Of a stretch of 39,689 bases of DNA, positions 24,549 to 32,236 are shown one piece after another; positions within the stretch are counted from its first letter, which is position 1; every line of letters begins with the position of its first letter. Below the pieces are notes generated by a model. It did no database searches. It saw only the letters and a list, made by a program, of their open reading frames with translations, and had not been told where the DNA came from. The DNA comes from a virus: the IMG/VR virus record IMGVR_UViG_3300025941_000055, positions 1-39,689 of that record; one strand, written 5' to 3'. A program made the translations under genes and the position numbers.

Positions 24549-24558
24549 CTCTCACCCC

Positions 24559-24825
24559 CTACCTGAACATTTTGGCGAGTATACTCGCGAGCTTATTGGC
24601 GATCATGATTGACTGCTGTTCCTGATTGAACTGATGTATCTCCAATGCCTTGTTGAGTATGGACATCCAGACCTCGCGCTCTACCTCGTCAGTTGAGTGC
24701 AGAAGGACGTGCGCAGCCTCCTGGCTCCCTACATTGACGGCGTATGCTATTGCCTTGATGGTAGGCGCGCGGGTTATTCCCCCTGGAAGTCCTCCGAGAT
24801 TTCGGGCTGACTCGACTGCATCCAT
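24559..24825 (-). CDS. second reading frame of the tail assembly chaperone (T part, via -1 frameshift)
   Basis: This open frame lies in -1 relative to the chaperone gene and has no ribosome site of its own at its first Met. Read from the slippery site it adds 73 residues (GITRAPT ... LAKMFR), giving a fusion of about 237 residues. The added part is helical, with VWMSILNKALEIHQF and SIMIANKLASILAKM, typical of the T domain that binds the tube while the G part binds the tape measure. It ends 10 bp before the tape measure gene, the conserved arrangement. Independent translation as an 88-residue protein seems unlikely. Confidence 0.75.
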   Translation of the reverse strand: MDAVESARNLGGLPGGITRAPTIKAIAYAVNVGSQEAAHVLLHSTDEVEREVWMSILNKALEIHQFNQEQQSIMIANKLASILAKMFR

Positions 24826-25271
24826 GCCAGCACCTGATTGCTGTGCGCCGCCATCGCAAGGTCATTGGCGAACATATACGCGACGACATCGCGAGCGCGA
24901 TCGGTGTCATAGCCGAAGAACTTGGCCAGTGTCATATCGTAGCCGTCCGAGATGTGCGTACCGTCCACGGCGTCCATCGATACGCAGGCCCGGATGAGCA
25001 GGTCCGCGTGCGCGCCCAGGACTTCCTTCGACTTGTCCGTGCTGGATACGCGCCGGACGATCTGCATGACGTCGCCGTACTCCATGCGCTTGTAGGTCGC
25101 CTGGAGCAAGTTGTCGTATCCGGGCACGTCGAACGTCTTGGTCGTATCGTTTGCAATCGCAGTCCGCCGGGCGCGAAGCTGGTCCATGAAGGACTGCTCC
25201 GCGTCCGACGGCTGCTCATCGGGCTCTGGCTCGTAGCCGTCGCCCTGTGTGATCTGAGATTCGGTTGCCAT
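24774..25271 (-). CDS. tail assembly chaperone (G product)
   Basis: This acidic 165-residue protein lies between the tail tube and tape measure genes and ends in EDFQGE-stop, directly at the slippery GGGGGAA. It has a disordered acidic N-terminus (1-28) followed by helices (DQLRARRTAIAND, ADLLIRACVSM, DRARDVVAYMFANDLAM). Position, size and the overlapping -1 frame identify it as the gpG-type chaperone that keeps the tape measure soluble until tube polymerisation. Confidence 0.82.
   Translation of the reverse strand: MATESQITQGDGYEPEPDEQPSDAEQSFMDQLRARRTAIANDTTKTFDVPGYDNLLQATYKRMEYGDVMQIVRRVSSTDKSKEVLGAHADLLIRACVSMDAVDGTHISDGYDMTLAKFFGYDTDRARDVVAYMFANDLAMAAHSNQVLAWMQSSQPEISEDFQGE
24777..24783 (-). 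other. programmed -1 frameshift slippery site GGGGGAA
   Basis: In the zero frame the message reads CAG GGG GAA TAA. The Gly tRNA on GGG can re-pair one base back on GGG, after which reading continues GGA ATA ACC into the T frame. The site sits one codon before the zero-frame stop, as in many phage tail chaperone genes. Confidence 0.7.
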
Positions 25272-25295
25272 GTTACCGCTCCTCGGTTGTCGTTG

Positions 25296-25715
25296 CTAGC
25301 CCAACGTCCCGTTGCACGAGACTTCGAGCGTCATGAGTCCTGCCTCGCTGGATTCCGAGTCCACTTCGGGGAAGCTGACGGTCTTGAGCTTCCCCGTGTA
25401 GACCAGGCGTACACCGTAGGCGTTCTTGTCCACGTCCAGGTGAACCTTCGTGACGGTCACCGTTGCGCGACCGACTGCCTTGGCCAGCTGATGTGCCTTG
25501 GGCAGATCGGTGTCGTACTCGAACATCTTGCCGACGATGACGTTGTTGATGGACTTCGTGCCGCCGAGCGACACCGCTTCGGCCATGCCTCCCGGCCGGT
25601 ACTTCAACTCCTCCGAGTCCACTTCGCCACCCGTGAGAGTGTCGAAGGTGCCCAGATCGCCCAGCTGCGGGTAGTCCACGTACACGTTGACGAGGTACTG
25701 GTCACGACGCGGCAT
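25296..25715 (-). CDS. tail tube protein
   Basis: This 139-residue protein comes immediately after the sheath (TGATG, one base shared), in the place of PBSX XkdM / P2 FII tube protein. It is mostly beta strands with conserved-looking segments (YPQLGDLGTFDTLTGGEVDSEELKYRPGGM, SINNVIVGKMFEYDTDL). It would stack as hexamers forming the inner tube inside the sheath. Confidence 0.85.
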   Translation of the reverse strand: MPRRDQYLVNVYVDYPQLGDLGTFDTLTGGEVDSEELKYRPGGMAEAVSLGGTKSINNVIVGKMFEYDTDLPKAHQLAKAVGRATVTVTKVHLDVDKNAYGVRLVYTGKLKTVSFPEVDSESSEAGLMTLEVSCNGTLG

Positions 25716-27151
25716 CAGACCAGCACCTCCGTGACGGCCTGCTTCACGATGTCGATGTGAACCAGCTCGGCGAACGGGCTGGTCCTGATGTAGATGACCG
25801 CCCTGATCTGGCCGTCAGCGATCGTCTCGCTCGTGTTGACCGCGTTGCCGACGTCCACGAAGAACGCCTCGTCGGCAGCGGTGCCATAGAGCGCACCCGA
25901 CTCGAAGTACGGGATGAGCATCCCGGTCAGCTGGCCGGCGAACTTCTCGAACACGATCCCCTCGCCGTCGATCTGATGGAAGGTGAAGTCCTCGGCGATC
26001 GCGTACGCCTTGGCCTTGATCTCCATCACGAGCCGCACGTTGTTCAGGCCGATCCAGCCCCTGAGCTTCGCCGGATCAGCCAGCGTGCGGTAGCCGTAGG
26101 TGCGCACGCCACCGAACATCTCACGGGCGATGTCCACACCGCCTGTGTTCAGTTCCTCGCGGTCTGGGTCGGTGAAGCCGCCGACGACGCCGATGGCGTA
26201 GCGGGACTCGCCGTTCTTGCCCGCTGCTGGCACGTTCGCGTTCGGCTGCCTTGCCATCAGTGCGGCCTGCACCGCGCTGTACGGGACGAGCCGCACCGTG
26301 CCTGCGACCAGGCCCGGAACCTCTGCCCACGGCGCGAACAGGGCACCGTAGCGTGCGTTGGGATCGTCACGCAGCCCTGCGGCCTGGGCGAGCAGGGTTG
26401 CCTTGCTCGGCGTTGCCGCGTACGCCGTGTCCATGACGGCGACCCTGTTCATGTCGTAGGCGTGCTGGAGCAGCGCCTTCTGGATGGCCGACGACGTGCG
26501 ACCCGGAGCCGACACCTGACCTGGCCCTAGCTCGATCGTCAGCTTCGCGAGCGCCGTGACCCACTGCGGGTCGGTTGCCGTTGCCACGTCGTCGGTGCCC
26601 GCCGACAGCGCAGTGGCCGTGACCGCGACCGGATCGAGTGCGCTTGGCCCTGCCGACAGGACGTTGATGTAGTCGGACAGGTTCGACCAGTCGATGGCGT
26701 CCTGCTTGACCGCGAACACCGGACTCGTCTCCAGGATCGCTGCGGTCACCGCATCCGTCAGCGTGAACTGGAAGTTGCCCGCACTCGGGATGGTCACTGC
26801 GATCTTGATGCCCGACGACCACGCACCTGCGTTCTTGGCCTCGATCCTGAACAGGTCGGCCACGGCCGAGTCCTTGAGCAGCAGGAAGCCCTTGGTCGGG
26901 GCGACGCCGAACACGCGCTGGAAGTACACGCGCGAGCCACCGTCCCGGAAGAACGTCTCCATCGAGTCGTACGAGGTCTGATACCCCGTGCGGCCCCCGT
27001 ACTTGCTGGTGTACTCCGAGAACGAGCGCACCAGCGCTGGCGTGTCGGGGCCGTTCTCGGCCGTCCCGATCACGAACCAGGTGTCGATGCTGACAGGCGC
27101 CGAACGAGGCGGTGCCGCATCGACCACATTGACTTCGACACCAGGCCTCAC
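25715..27151 (-). CDS. contractile tail sheath protein
   Basis: This 478-residue protein begins at GTG 27151 (GTGA overlap) with MRPGVEVNVVDAAPP, the usual PGVYVxExD-type sheath N-terminus that donates a strand to the neighbouring subunit. The middle has a sheath protease-like domain (VTALAKLTIELGPGQVSAPG, ALLQHAYDMNRVAVMDTA), and the C-terminus (FVDVGNAVNTSETIADGQIRAVIYIRTSPFAELVHIDIVKQ) is the conserved tail sheath C-domain. Its presence proves a contractile tail. Confidence 0.93.
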   Translation of the reverse strand: MRPGVEVNVVDAAPPRSAPVSIDTWFVIGTAENGPDTPALVRSFSEYTSKYGGRTGYQTSYDSMETFFRDGGSRVYFQRVFGVAPTKGFLLLKDSAVADLFRIEAKNAGAWSSGIKIAVTIPSAGNFQFTLTDAVTAAILETSPVFAVKQDAIDWSNLSDYINVLSAGPSALDPVAVTATALSAGTDDVATATDPQWVTALAKLTIELGPGQVSAPGRTSSAIQKALLQHAYDMNRVAVMDTAYAATPSKATLLAQAAGLRDDPNARYGALFAPWAEVPGLVAGTVRLVPYSAVQAALMARQPNANVPAAGKNGESRYAIGVVGGFTDPDREELNTGGVDIAREMFGGVRTYGYRTLADPAKLRGWIGLNNVRLVMEIKAKAYAIAEDFTFHQIDGEGIVFEKFAGQLTGMLIPYFESGALYGTAADEAFFVDVGNAVNTSETIADGQIRAVIYIRTSPFAELVHIDIVKQAVTEVLV

Positions 27152-27351
27152 TCCGCGACCTCCTTGAGAGAGCCGCTGTCCACCAAGAACTTGTTGTGCC
27201 GGTTCATTGGTAGGTCACGAAATGCGATCTGCTCGTCGGGCTGGAGCATGGTCCCATCCGAGAGGTCGATGGCGACGGGAGCGGCGTTGTAGTACATCTT
27301 GTCCGCGCCCTCGCCGGCCTTGGTGGAGTCCTTCTGTTCCTTGTCGCTCAT
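27148..27351 (-). CDS. small neck/tail protein of 67 residues (unknown)
   Basis: It starts directly after the upstream stop (TGA ATG abutting) and overlaps the sheath gene by GTGA. The first 18 residues are charged and disordered; the rest contains YYNAAPVAIDLSDGTMLQPDEQIAFRDLP, a small beta fold. Small genes just before the sheath are common in PBSX-type modules. It may aid sheath assembly, but no family is recognised. Confidence 0.6.
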   Translation of the reverse strand: MSDKEQKDSTKAGEGADKMYYNAAPVAIDLSDGTMLQPDEQIAFRDLPMNRHNKFLVDSGSLKEVAE

Positions 27352-27921
27352 TCACTCCTCCGCTTGGACTGCGATCTGTACATCGACGAGGGCACGACCC
27401 CACGGGTCTTCGAGCACCGGAGGCTTTGGCCCCAACTTGTCATTGATTAGCACGCTAAAGAAAGCTGTGCCAGCCAACAGCGAACGATTGTGATCCGGAT
27501 CAACCAGTTCGTTGTACCGCTCATCGACGTAGATGACTTCCTCCACGATGCCCGCATCGAGTCCCAAAGACTGATACTGCAACATGAGATGGCGGATGCA
27601 GGCGGTGTAGTCCTCCGCCAGATCACGCGTGTCCGTCTGAGTTGCGGCGGACACTACGGTGCCAATCCCTACGCCGAATGGTAGCGTGTACATTGCCCTG
27701 TGTGCGTCTCCTCTCTTGCGCGGTGCGTCACCGACGAGGCCGATGCTGGCAACGACGATGCAGGGAAGCTGTTCCTCGACCCAGTTCGTGATCGTGTTCC
27801 GGCGCGTGATGCTGCCAGGAGGCGCGGTCCCAGGGAAGAACGTGTCAAGATATTCCATGACGTGCAGATCGAGCGTGTCCACGATCGCCCGCTCTAGCTG
27901 CTTGGCGCTAAAAGGTGTCAC
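27352..27921 (-). CDS. tail terminator/completion-like protein
   Basis: This 189-residue protein occupies the slot between the gpG/gp10-like neck protein and the sheath, where tail terminator proteins lie. It shows an alternating alpha/beta pattern (LPCIVVASIGLVGDAPRKRG, YTLPFGVGIGTVVSA, AEDYTACIRHLMLQY, LLAGTAFFSVLIND) like gpU-type terminators that cap the tube/sheath and bind the neck. The start shares ATGA with the upstream stop. Confidence 0.6.
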   Translation of the reverse strand: MTPFSAKQLERAIVDTLDLHVMEYLDTFFPGTAPPGSITRRNTITNWVEEQLPCIVVASIGLVGDAPRKRGDAHRAMYTLPFGVGIGTVVSAATQTDTRDLAEDYTACIRHLMLQYQSLGLDAGIVEEVIYVDERYNELVDPDHNRSLLAGTAFFSVLINDKLGPKPPVLEDPWGRALVDVQIAVQAEE

Positions 27922-28385
27922 ATGCGCCCAGTCATGATGTAGCGATTCAGGACTGCAACCCAGTGCCGCTGAGCGTTGGCCGGTAGGCGCATGAAGTTGC
28001 GACGCGGCATTCGACCGGTGCCCTCGATGTGGAAGATTGCGTACGGGATCGATGTACCAAGAACTACCTCGTCATTGCTGACTCGGCGGACGGCACCAGG
28101 CGCAGCACTATTCGTCAGCGAATCGACCAGCTTCTGATTGTACTGGAGGGTGCCATGATCCTTGCCGACGTTGACCTTGTGCTCCCACCAATCATCCGAT
28201 AGCGGCGCCCACTCGGTGCCGGTCGATGCACCCTCGCTCGCGAACTGATCCTCCATCATCATCTCGAAGTCGTGCGCGATGTATTCCATGACCGGGTACA
28301 GATTGCGTGTACGGACGCCCATGCCGTGGAACGCGCGCACGCTGCGCTCCAGACCGATCACCGACACGTCAAGGCGCATGGTCAT
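27918..28385 (-). CDS. head-tail completion protein (HK97 gp10 / virion morphogenesis-like)
   Basis: Of the possible starts I choose ATG 28385 (155 residues), since the longer frame runs through a short repeat and into the previous gene without a ribosome site. The pattern IAHDFEMMMEDQFASEG ... EWAPLSDDWWEHKV ... LVDSLTNSA resembles phage virion morphogenesis/gp10-like neck proteins (F-xx-G-xxWxPL-xxx-K ... L-xx-S). It lies in the neck gene cluster between the connector and terminator and would help join head and tail. Confidence 0.65.
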   Translation of the reverse strand: MTMRLDVSVIGLERSVRAFHGMGVRTRNLYPVMEYIAHDFEMMMEDQFASEGASTGTEWAPLSDDWWEHKVNVGKDHGTLQYNQKLVDSLTNSAAPGAVRRVSNDEVVLGTSIPYAIFHIEGTGRMPRRNFMRLPANAQRHWVAVLNRYIMTGRM

Positions 28386-28437
28386 CGGGTAACACCGACG
28401 GCTAGCCGCTGCCCGTACATGGCATTCAGGTTCACGG

Positions 28438-28965
28438 CTAGCCGCCAGTTCCTTCGAGACGCCGGATGACATCGTTCAGCGTCCAGATCGATCCGTCGTT
28501 GCCGGTGACACCCACGCCCGCGATGTCGCCTACATTGAGCCAGACCCAGCCATAGCCGGGGAAGTCTCCTGTCGGAATGTCCTGGCTCGTGCCCGTAACG
28601 CTCGGGTCGTCCCCGATGGACGAGCACAGGGCTTCCTTCATGTACGTGTGCATGGTCTCGTACTCGGCATAGGCGCTGCGATCCTGCGCCACCTGCTCGG
28701 GAAAGTACGAGAGTTCGATCAGCATGGCCGTCTTCATCGCGACAACCAGCGACAGCGACTCGTGATACTTCACGGGCAGCGTGTCCGGGTCACCGATGCA
28801 CGGGGCCATGTCTACGGCAGCGAATGCCATTAGTCGCCGCACTTCAATATCCGTAGGCCTGGTATCCGCCGTGAACATGCCGACCTCGCCACCCATGCGC
28901 GACTTGGTACGAGCACGCAGCAGCGCGGCGACATCTTCGAGCGACGGATACCAGACCTGTGTCAT
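28438..28965 (-). CDS. head-tail connector/adaptor protein
   Basis: I use ATG 28965 (AGGAG at 5 nt) rather than the GTG one codon upstream, giving 175 residues. The N-terminal half is helical (PSLEDVAALLRARTKSR, YHESLSLVVAMKTAMLIELSYFPEQ), like gp6/gp15-type adaptors that dock on the portal; the C-terminus has a small beta segment. It directly follows the 181-residue head gene. The final 3' bases contain one copy of a 12-bp direct repeat. Confidence 0.6.
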   Translation of the reverse strand: MTQVWYPSLEDVAALLRARTKSRMGGEVGMFTADTRPTDIEVRRLMAFAAVDMAPCIGDPDTLPVKYHESLSLVVAMKTAMLIELSYFPEQVAQDRSAYAEYETMHTYMKEALCSSIGDDPSVTGTSQDIPTGDFPGYGWVWLNVGDIAGVGVTGNDGSIWTLNDVIRRLEGTGG

Positions 28966-28967
28966 CA

Positions 28968-29513
28968 CTACTCCTGATCCGACCCGGGATCGGTCTGTGT
29001 GGTCAGGTCTTCGGGCTCCTCGTCCTCGGGCGTGTTGCCCTTGGCCGCCTCCACGGAGGCGATGACGGCCTCCATCAGAGATACGAGGGACGTGCGAGGA
29101 TCGTTGTTGGTCGTGACGTTCTCGGCAACGAGCACGCGCTGGGCGTCCCGTGCCGTGACGACGGCCGATGCGATGTCCTCTGGCGAGTTCGACTGCACGA
29201 ACACGGCCAGCGTGTCGTCGCCGTACTCGGCTAGTGCGTCGTTCAGGGCAGGAGAGGCCAGCGGGATCGTTGCCGTCCCGCCGTACTCCGGCCCCATCAG
29301 GTCGGGGGTCGGCTGATCGTGGTACTCGACGAACGCACCAGCGTTCTTGCCCCGTTCCAGGTCGTACCCGCCGACGTCCACCACCGCGCCGCGCCGGACC
29401 CGACGAGTGACTCCCTCAGCGTCCTCGTACTGGAATCCGGCGTGACGGATGGTGACCTTCTCGCGGCCATCGGCCGGAGCGTCGGTGTCCTTCTTGCTCT
29501 GCCTGCGTGCCAT
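28968..29513 (-). CDS. head-associated protein of 181 residues (unknown)
   Basis: It follows the major capsid gene by 3 bp. The protein has a basic/acidic disordered N-terminus, a small beta fold (TIRHAGFQYEDAEGVTRRVRRGAVVDVG), an alpha region (DIASAVVTARDAQRVLVAENV) and an acidic C-terminal tail. The location suggests a capsid-associated or connector-region protein. No family is recognised. Confidence 0.55.
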   Translation of the reverse strand: MARRQSKKDTDAPADGREKVTIRHAGFQYEDAEGVTRRVRRGAVVDVGGYDLERGKNAGAFVEYHDQPTPDLMGPEYGGTATIPLASPALNDALAEYGDDTLAVFVQSNSPEDIASAVVTARDAQRVLVAENVTTNNDPRTSLVSLMEAVIASVEAAKGNTPEDEEPEDLTTQTDPGSDQE

Positions 29514-29516
29514 GAC

Positions 29517-30407
29517 CTACAGCCCCGTCAGCTTCTGGCACGCGTAGGGGTTGACGATGTACATGACGCCGCGCCAGGACGTCTGCGTCCAGTTGCGCTC
29601 CGTCTTCTGCTCCCGCCACGTCTCCGTGCCCATCGGCTTCTCGACGCGAAGCTCGCCCAGCTGGCCGCGAGCGACCAGGTAGGCGGTGCCCGCGACGACG
29701 CGGTTGGAGACGACCGGCGTCAGGCCCACCGAGGACAGCATCGCCTCGTAGCGATCGCCGTACGCGATCACGAGTGCCGTGCGCTGGGCCGGGTTCATGA
29801 TGAGCGTGTCGAACACGATCCCGAGTTCCAGGATGTCCTGCTCCAGCTGGGCGTTCAGGAAGTCCGCCGTCGGCCGCAGGGTGGGCAGCGTCGGGCTGTT
29901 GCCCTCCAAGATGACCGCGTCCCAGTCGTGCCCGGCCATGTCGTGCGCCCCGCCGCCTGCCGTGATGGCCGCTTCGAGGATCTGGATGGCCCGCTGATTG
30001 AGCTTGCGGACCATGGTGTTCGCAAGCTTGCGAAGCTCGCGCTGGTACACGGATGCCTGGTTCCGCTCGACGGCCTCGTCGGGGATCCAGATCTTGCCGC
30101 CCCACTTCTCGACCAGGGCGACCTTCGGGATGCGGCGATCCGCCGTGATGACGGGGAACTCCGCACCAACCTCGACCTGCTGGACGTCGCGCTCGGAGTA
30201 CAGTTCGTTCACCGTCGGCTGGTCGTAGACGACGGCCCCGCCGGTGACGCCACCGGCCGAGTTGAACAGGTACTCCAGCAGGAACGACTGCGCGGTGATG
30301 TCGGAGAGGAAGCGCGTCACGCGCGTCGGGTTCTCCACCATCATGTCCACGGTGATGTCGCTACCCGTGACGACGGGCGGCCCGAGTGGATGCTGTGCGA
30401 CTGGCAT
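29517..30407 (-). CDS. major capsid protein (HK97-fold)
   Basis: This 296-residue protein follows the decoration protein with a strong GGAGG and lies two genes after the protease. The pattern fits the HK97 fold: an N-arm (ITVDMMVENPTRVTRFL), E-loop beta hairpin, P-domain spine helix (ASVYQRELRKLANTMVRKLNQRAIQILEAA) and A-domain (FDTLIMNPAQRTALVIAYGDRYEAML). No long N-terminal delta domain is visible, consistent with the separate scaffold nested in the protease gene. Confidence 0.85.
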   Translation of the reverse strand: MPVAQHPLGPPVVTGSDITVDMMVENPTRVTRFLSDITAQSFLLEYLFNSAGGVTGGAVVYDQPTVNELYSERDVQQVEVGAEFPVITADRRIPKVALVEKWGGKIWIPDEAVERNQASVYQRELRKLANTMVRKLNQRAIQILEAAITAGGGAHDMAGHDWDAVILEGNSPTLPTLRPTADFLNAQLEQDILELGIVFDTLIMNPAQRTALVIAYGDRYEAMLSSVGLTPVVSNRVVAGTAYLVARGQLGELRVEKPMGTETWREQKTERNWTQTSWRGVMYIVNPYACQKLTGL

Positions 30408-30422
30408 GTTCTCGCCTCCTTC

Positions 30423-30815
30423 CTAGAGGTTGATGGCGACGAAGCAGGCTTCGTTCGTCAGCGCGTTGGTGAGTGCGACTCCGGCCACGATGCCGGTGCC
30501 GAACGGGACTGCCTTGCCCGCCGCACCGACCTCGACGGCCTGGCCGCTCTGGATGGCCGCCCCTGCCGTGATGGGGACGACCTTGTTGCCGCGTACGACC
30601 TTGCGCGTGTTGCCCTGGACGGCGTCACCGTTCAGGACGCCGATGGGCCGTGCCGCTGCTGCGGCCTGGACGCACTTCTGGAGCCCGGTCGTGATGTCCA
30701 CGACGTTGTTGGCCTTCGGTGCGACGAAGGTGCAGCCCGCGATCGTGGCGTCCGCGACCATGGTGATGTCATCACCGGGCTCGAACAGCGCGATGCACTG
30801 GTTGGCGAGGGCCAT
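30423..30815 (-). CDS. capsid decoration protein (DUF2190-like)
   Basis: This 130-residue beta-rich, Ala/Gly/Val-rich protein lies between protease-scaffold and major capsid, the usual site of DUF2190-type or gpD-like decoration proteins. Segments such as PIGVLNGDAVQGNTRKVVRGN, ITAGAAIQSGQAVEVGAAGKAV and GIVAGVALTNA are characteristic of that family. It would bind capsid three-fold sites and stabilise the head after expansion. It has few charges and three cysteines. Confidence 0.75.
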   Translation of the reverse strand: MALANQCIALFEPGDDITMVADATIAGCTFVAPKANNVVDITTGLQKCVQAAAAARPIGVLNGDAVQGNTRKVVRGNKVVPITAGAAIQSGQAVEVGAAGKAVPFGTGIVAGVALTNALTNEACFVAINL

Positions 30816-30817
30816 GA

Positions 30818-31402
30818 CTACTGCACCTTCCCGTTGCGGGCCGCCACGACGGCCTGCTCCGACTCGGTCAGCCAGCTGCCCGGGTAGGTGCTGGCCGCGA
30901 CGGTCGTCTCCTCGGAGCCGCCGATCGACCGCTGCTCCACCGGGATGACGTTCTCGGCAAGCACGTCGATGATGGCCTCCGTCCCTGCCGCGTCAGCCGC
31001 CCAGAGCTTCTGGAAGTGCTCGACCTGGGCAGGGGCGAACTTGCCCCGCTCGACGGCTGCCGCGATCTTGGTGTCGCGGTGCCGATCGAGCTGGACCTTG
31101 CGGGCCTCGCGACCGGCGGCGACGCCGGACTTGAGGTCGTCCAGGACGGCCGTCGGGACGAGGCTCATGCCATCGGGCACGACGAGCGTCGTCTTGGCGG
31201 GCTGCGACGGGTCGTCCGGACCCGTGCCATCGCCCTGCTTCTCGGCACCGCTGTCATCGTCGCCGTCGTCCAGCGTCTCGTCGGTGTCGTCGTCGTTCTC
31301 GTCCTCGGGGTCGGTCTGGCCGGGTGTCCTCGGCTCCTCGACCGCCCCCGCTGCCTTCGCGTCCTTCTTCTTGGACGGTCGGCGAGCCTTGGTGTCCGGC
31401 AT
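30818..31402 (-). CDS. nested in-frame scaffold protein (internal start of the protease gene)
   Basis: ATG 31402, in frame with the protease, has GAGGGAG six bases upstream, a far better ribosome site than chance placement would need. The 194-residue product (protease residues 279-472) has a basic start, a very acidic stretch (DPEDENDDDTDETLDDGDDD) and helices (AGREARKVQLDRHRDTKIAAAVERG), as expected of a scaffold. The layout parallels lambda C/Nu3. It is inferred from the ribosome site, not from homology. Confidence 0.6.
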   Translation of the reverse strand: MPDTKARRPSKKKDAKAAGAVEEPRTPGQTDPEDENDDDTDETLDDGDDDSGAEKQGDGTGPDDPSQPAKTTLVVPDGMSLVPTAVLDDLKSGVAAGREARKVQLDRHRDTKIAAAVERGKFAPAQVEHFQKLWAADAAGTEAIIDVLAENVIPVEQRSIGGSEETTVAASTYPGSWLTESEQAVVAARNGKVQ

Positions 31403-32236
31403 GTCGTTCTCCCTCTGTCGGTCGTTGGGCCGCGACTCCGCTGCCGTTGCGAAGACCACGACCATCGCTCCCTCGGTATCGGCCGCGTCTGCGGCGACCG
31501 CCACGTCTTCGTACACGATCTTGACTTCCTGTGGATCGCCCCACTCGATGCTCTCGCCCGAGATGGTGTAGGGGACACGGTAGAGGTCGCCATCGTCACT
31601 GTCGCAGATCACCTGCGACGGATCCAACTGTACCTCGCGCACCCACCACCAGAGCTGATCCCCGGCCGCCACGTTGTCGTAGAAGTCGCGGCGAAGCTGC
31701 TCGACGCTCACGGCCGCGTCCAGGCGCGGCACTGGCTTCCCTCCCTTGTAGTTTGCCAGGACGACACCATCGGGAACGTCCTCGGTGGTGTAGAGCGCTG
31801 CCAAGTCCGGCAGCGTACTCACTCCGGGCATCGACACGCCGAGCAGGCTCAGCGCACTCAACACCAGTGAATAGGTCTTGCCCGAGTTGGCCTTGAAGCT
31901 GAATAGCCCCTCGACCGATCGGTTCGGGAATGCTGTCTCCCAAATCTTGTCGAACCAGGACGGGACGCCTGCGATATCCGCATACAGCGTCATCTCATCC
32001 AGTTCGTAGTTCGTCAGCGTGCCGAACACGGGCTCCTCGGCAAAGGTCACCATGTTCTCAGGCGCATCGTCGCCCCAATGCCCTACCTTGAGGCGTGCCG
32101 AAGGGACATGCGGATCATCCTGGCTTGCGATGATCGCCTGCAAGTCCTCCAATGTGAAGGTCGTCTCGCCCGTGGACAACGGGAACGTGCCGACCTCAAG
32201 GATCGGGACACGGTGTTTGGTGATGAAGTCAGGCAC
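30818..32236 (-). CDS. prohead protease fused to scaffold domain
   Basis: I start at GTG 32236 (GGAGG upstream, 8-bp overlap with the portal), since the N-terminus FITKHRVPILEVGTFPLSTG is typical of actinophage capsid proteases; the longer open frame is shadow of the portal. In the 472-residue product, candidate catalytic residues are H53 (LKVGH) and S107 (NRSVEG), followed by SALSLLGVSMPGV, the usual strand after the S78-type active site. Residues 230-275 are a beta domain. Residues 279-472 are the acidic, helical scaffold part, which probably also is made alone. It would guide prohead assembly and then be removed. Confidence 0.8.
   Translation of the reverse strand: MPDFITKHRVPILEVGTFPLSTGETTFTLEDLQAIIASQDDPHVPSARLKVGHWGDDAPENMVTFAEEPVFGTLTNYELDEMTLYADIAGVPSWFDKIWETAFPNRSVEGLFSFKANSGKTYSLVLSALSLLGVSMPGVSTLPDLAALYTTEDVPDGVVLANYKGGKPVPRLDAAVSVEQLRRDFYDNVAAGDQLWWWVREVQLDPSQVICDSDDGDLYRVPYTISGESIEWGDPQEVKIVYEDVAVAADAADTEGAMVVVFATAAESRPNDRQRENDMPDTKARRPSKKKDAKAAGAVEEPRTPGQTDPEDENDDDTDETLDDGDDDSGAEKQGDGTGPDDPSQPAKTTLVVPDGMSLVPTAVLDDLKSGVAAGREARKVQLDRHRDTKIAAAVERGKFAPAQVEHFQKLWAADAAGTEAIIDVLAENVIPVEQRSIGGSEETTVAASTYPGSWLTESEQAVVAARNGKVQ

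Noticed and set aside
29319-30887. Long plus-strand open frame of 522 codons
   Set aside because: It lies antisense to the major capsid and neighbouring head genes; its low-complexity Asp/Val/Arg/Leu composition is that of a GC-rich shadow frame, and it has no ribosome site.
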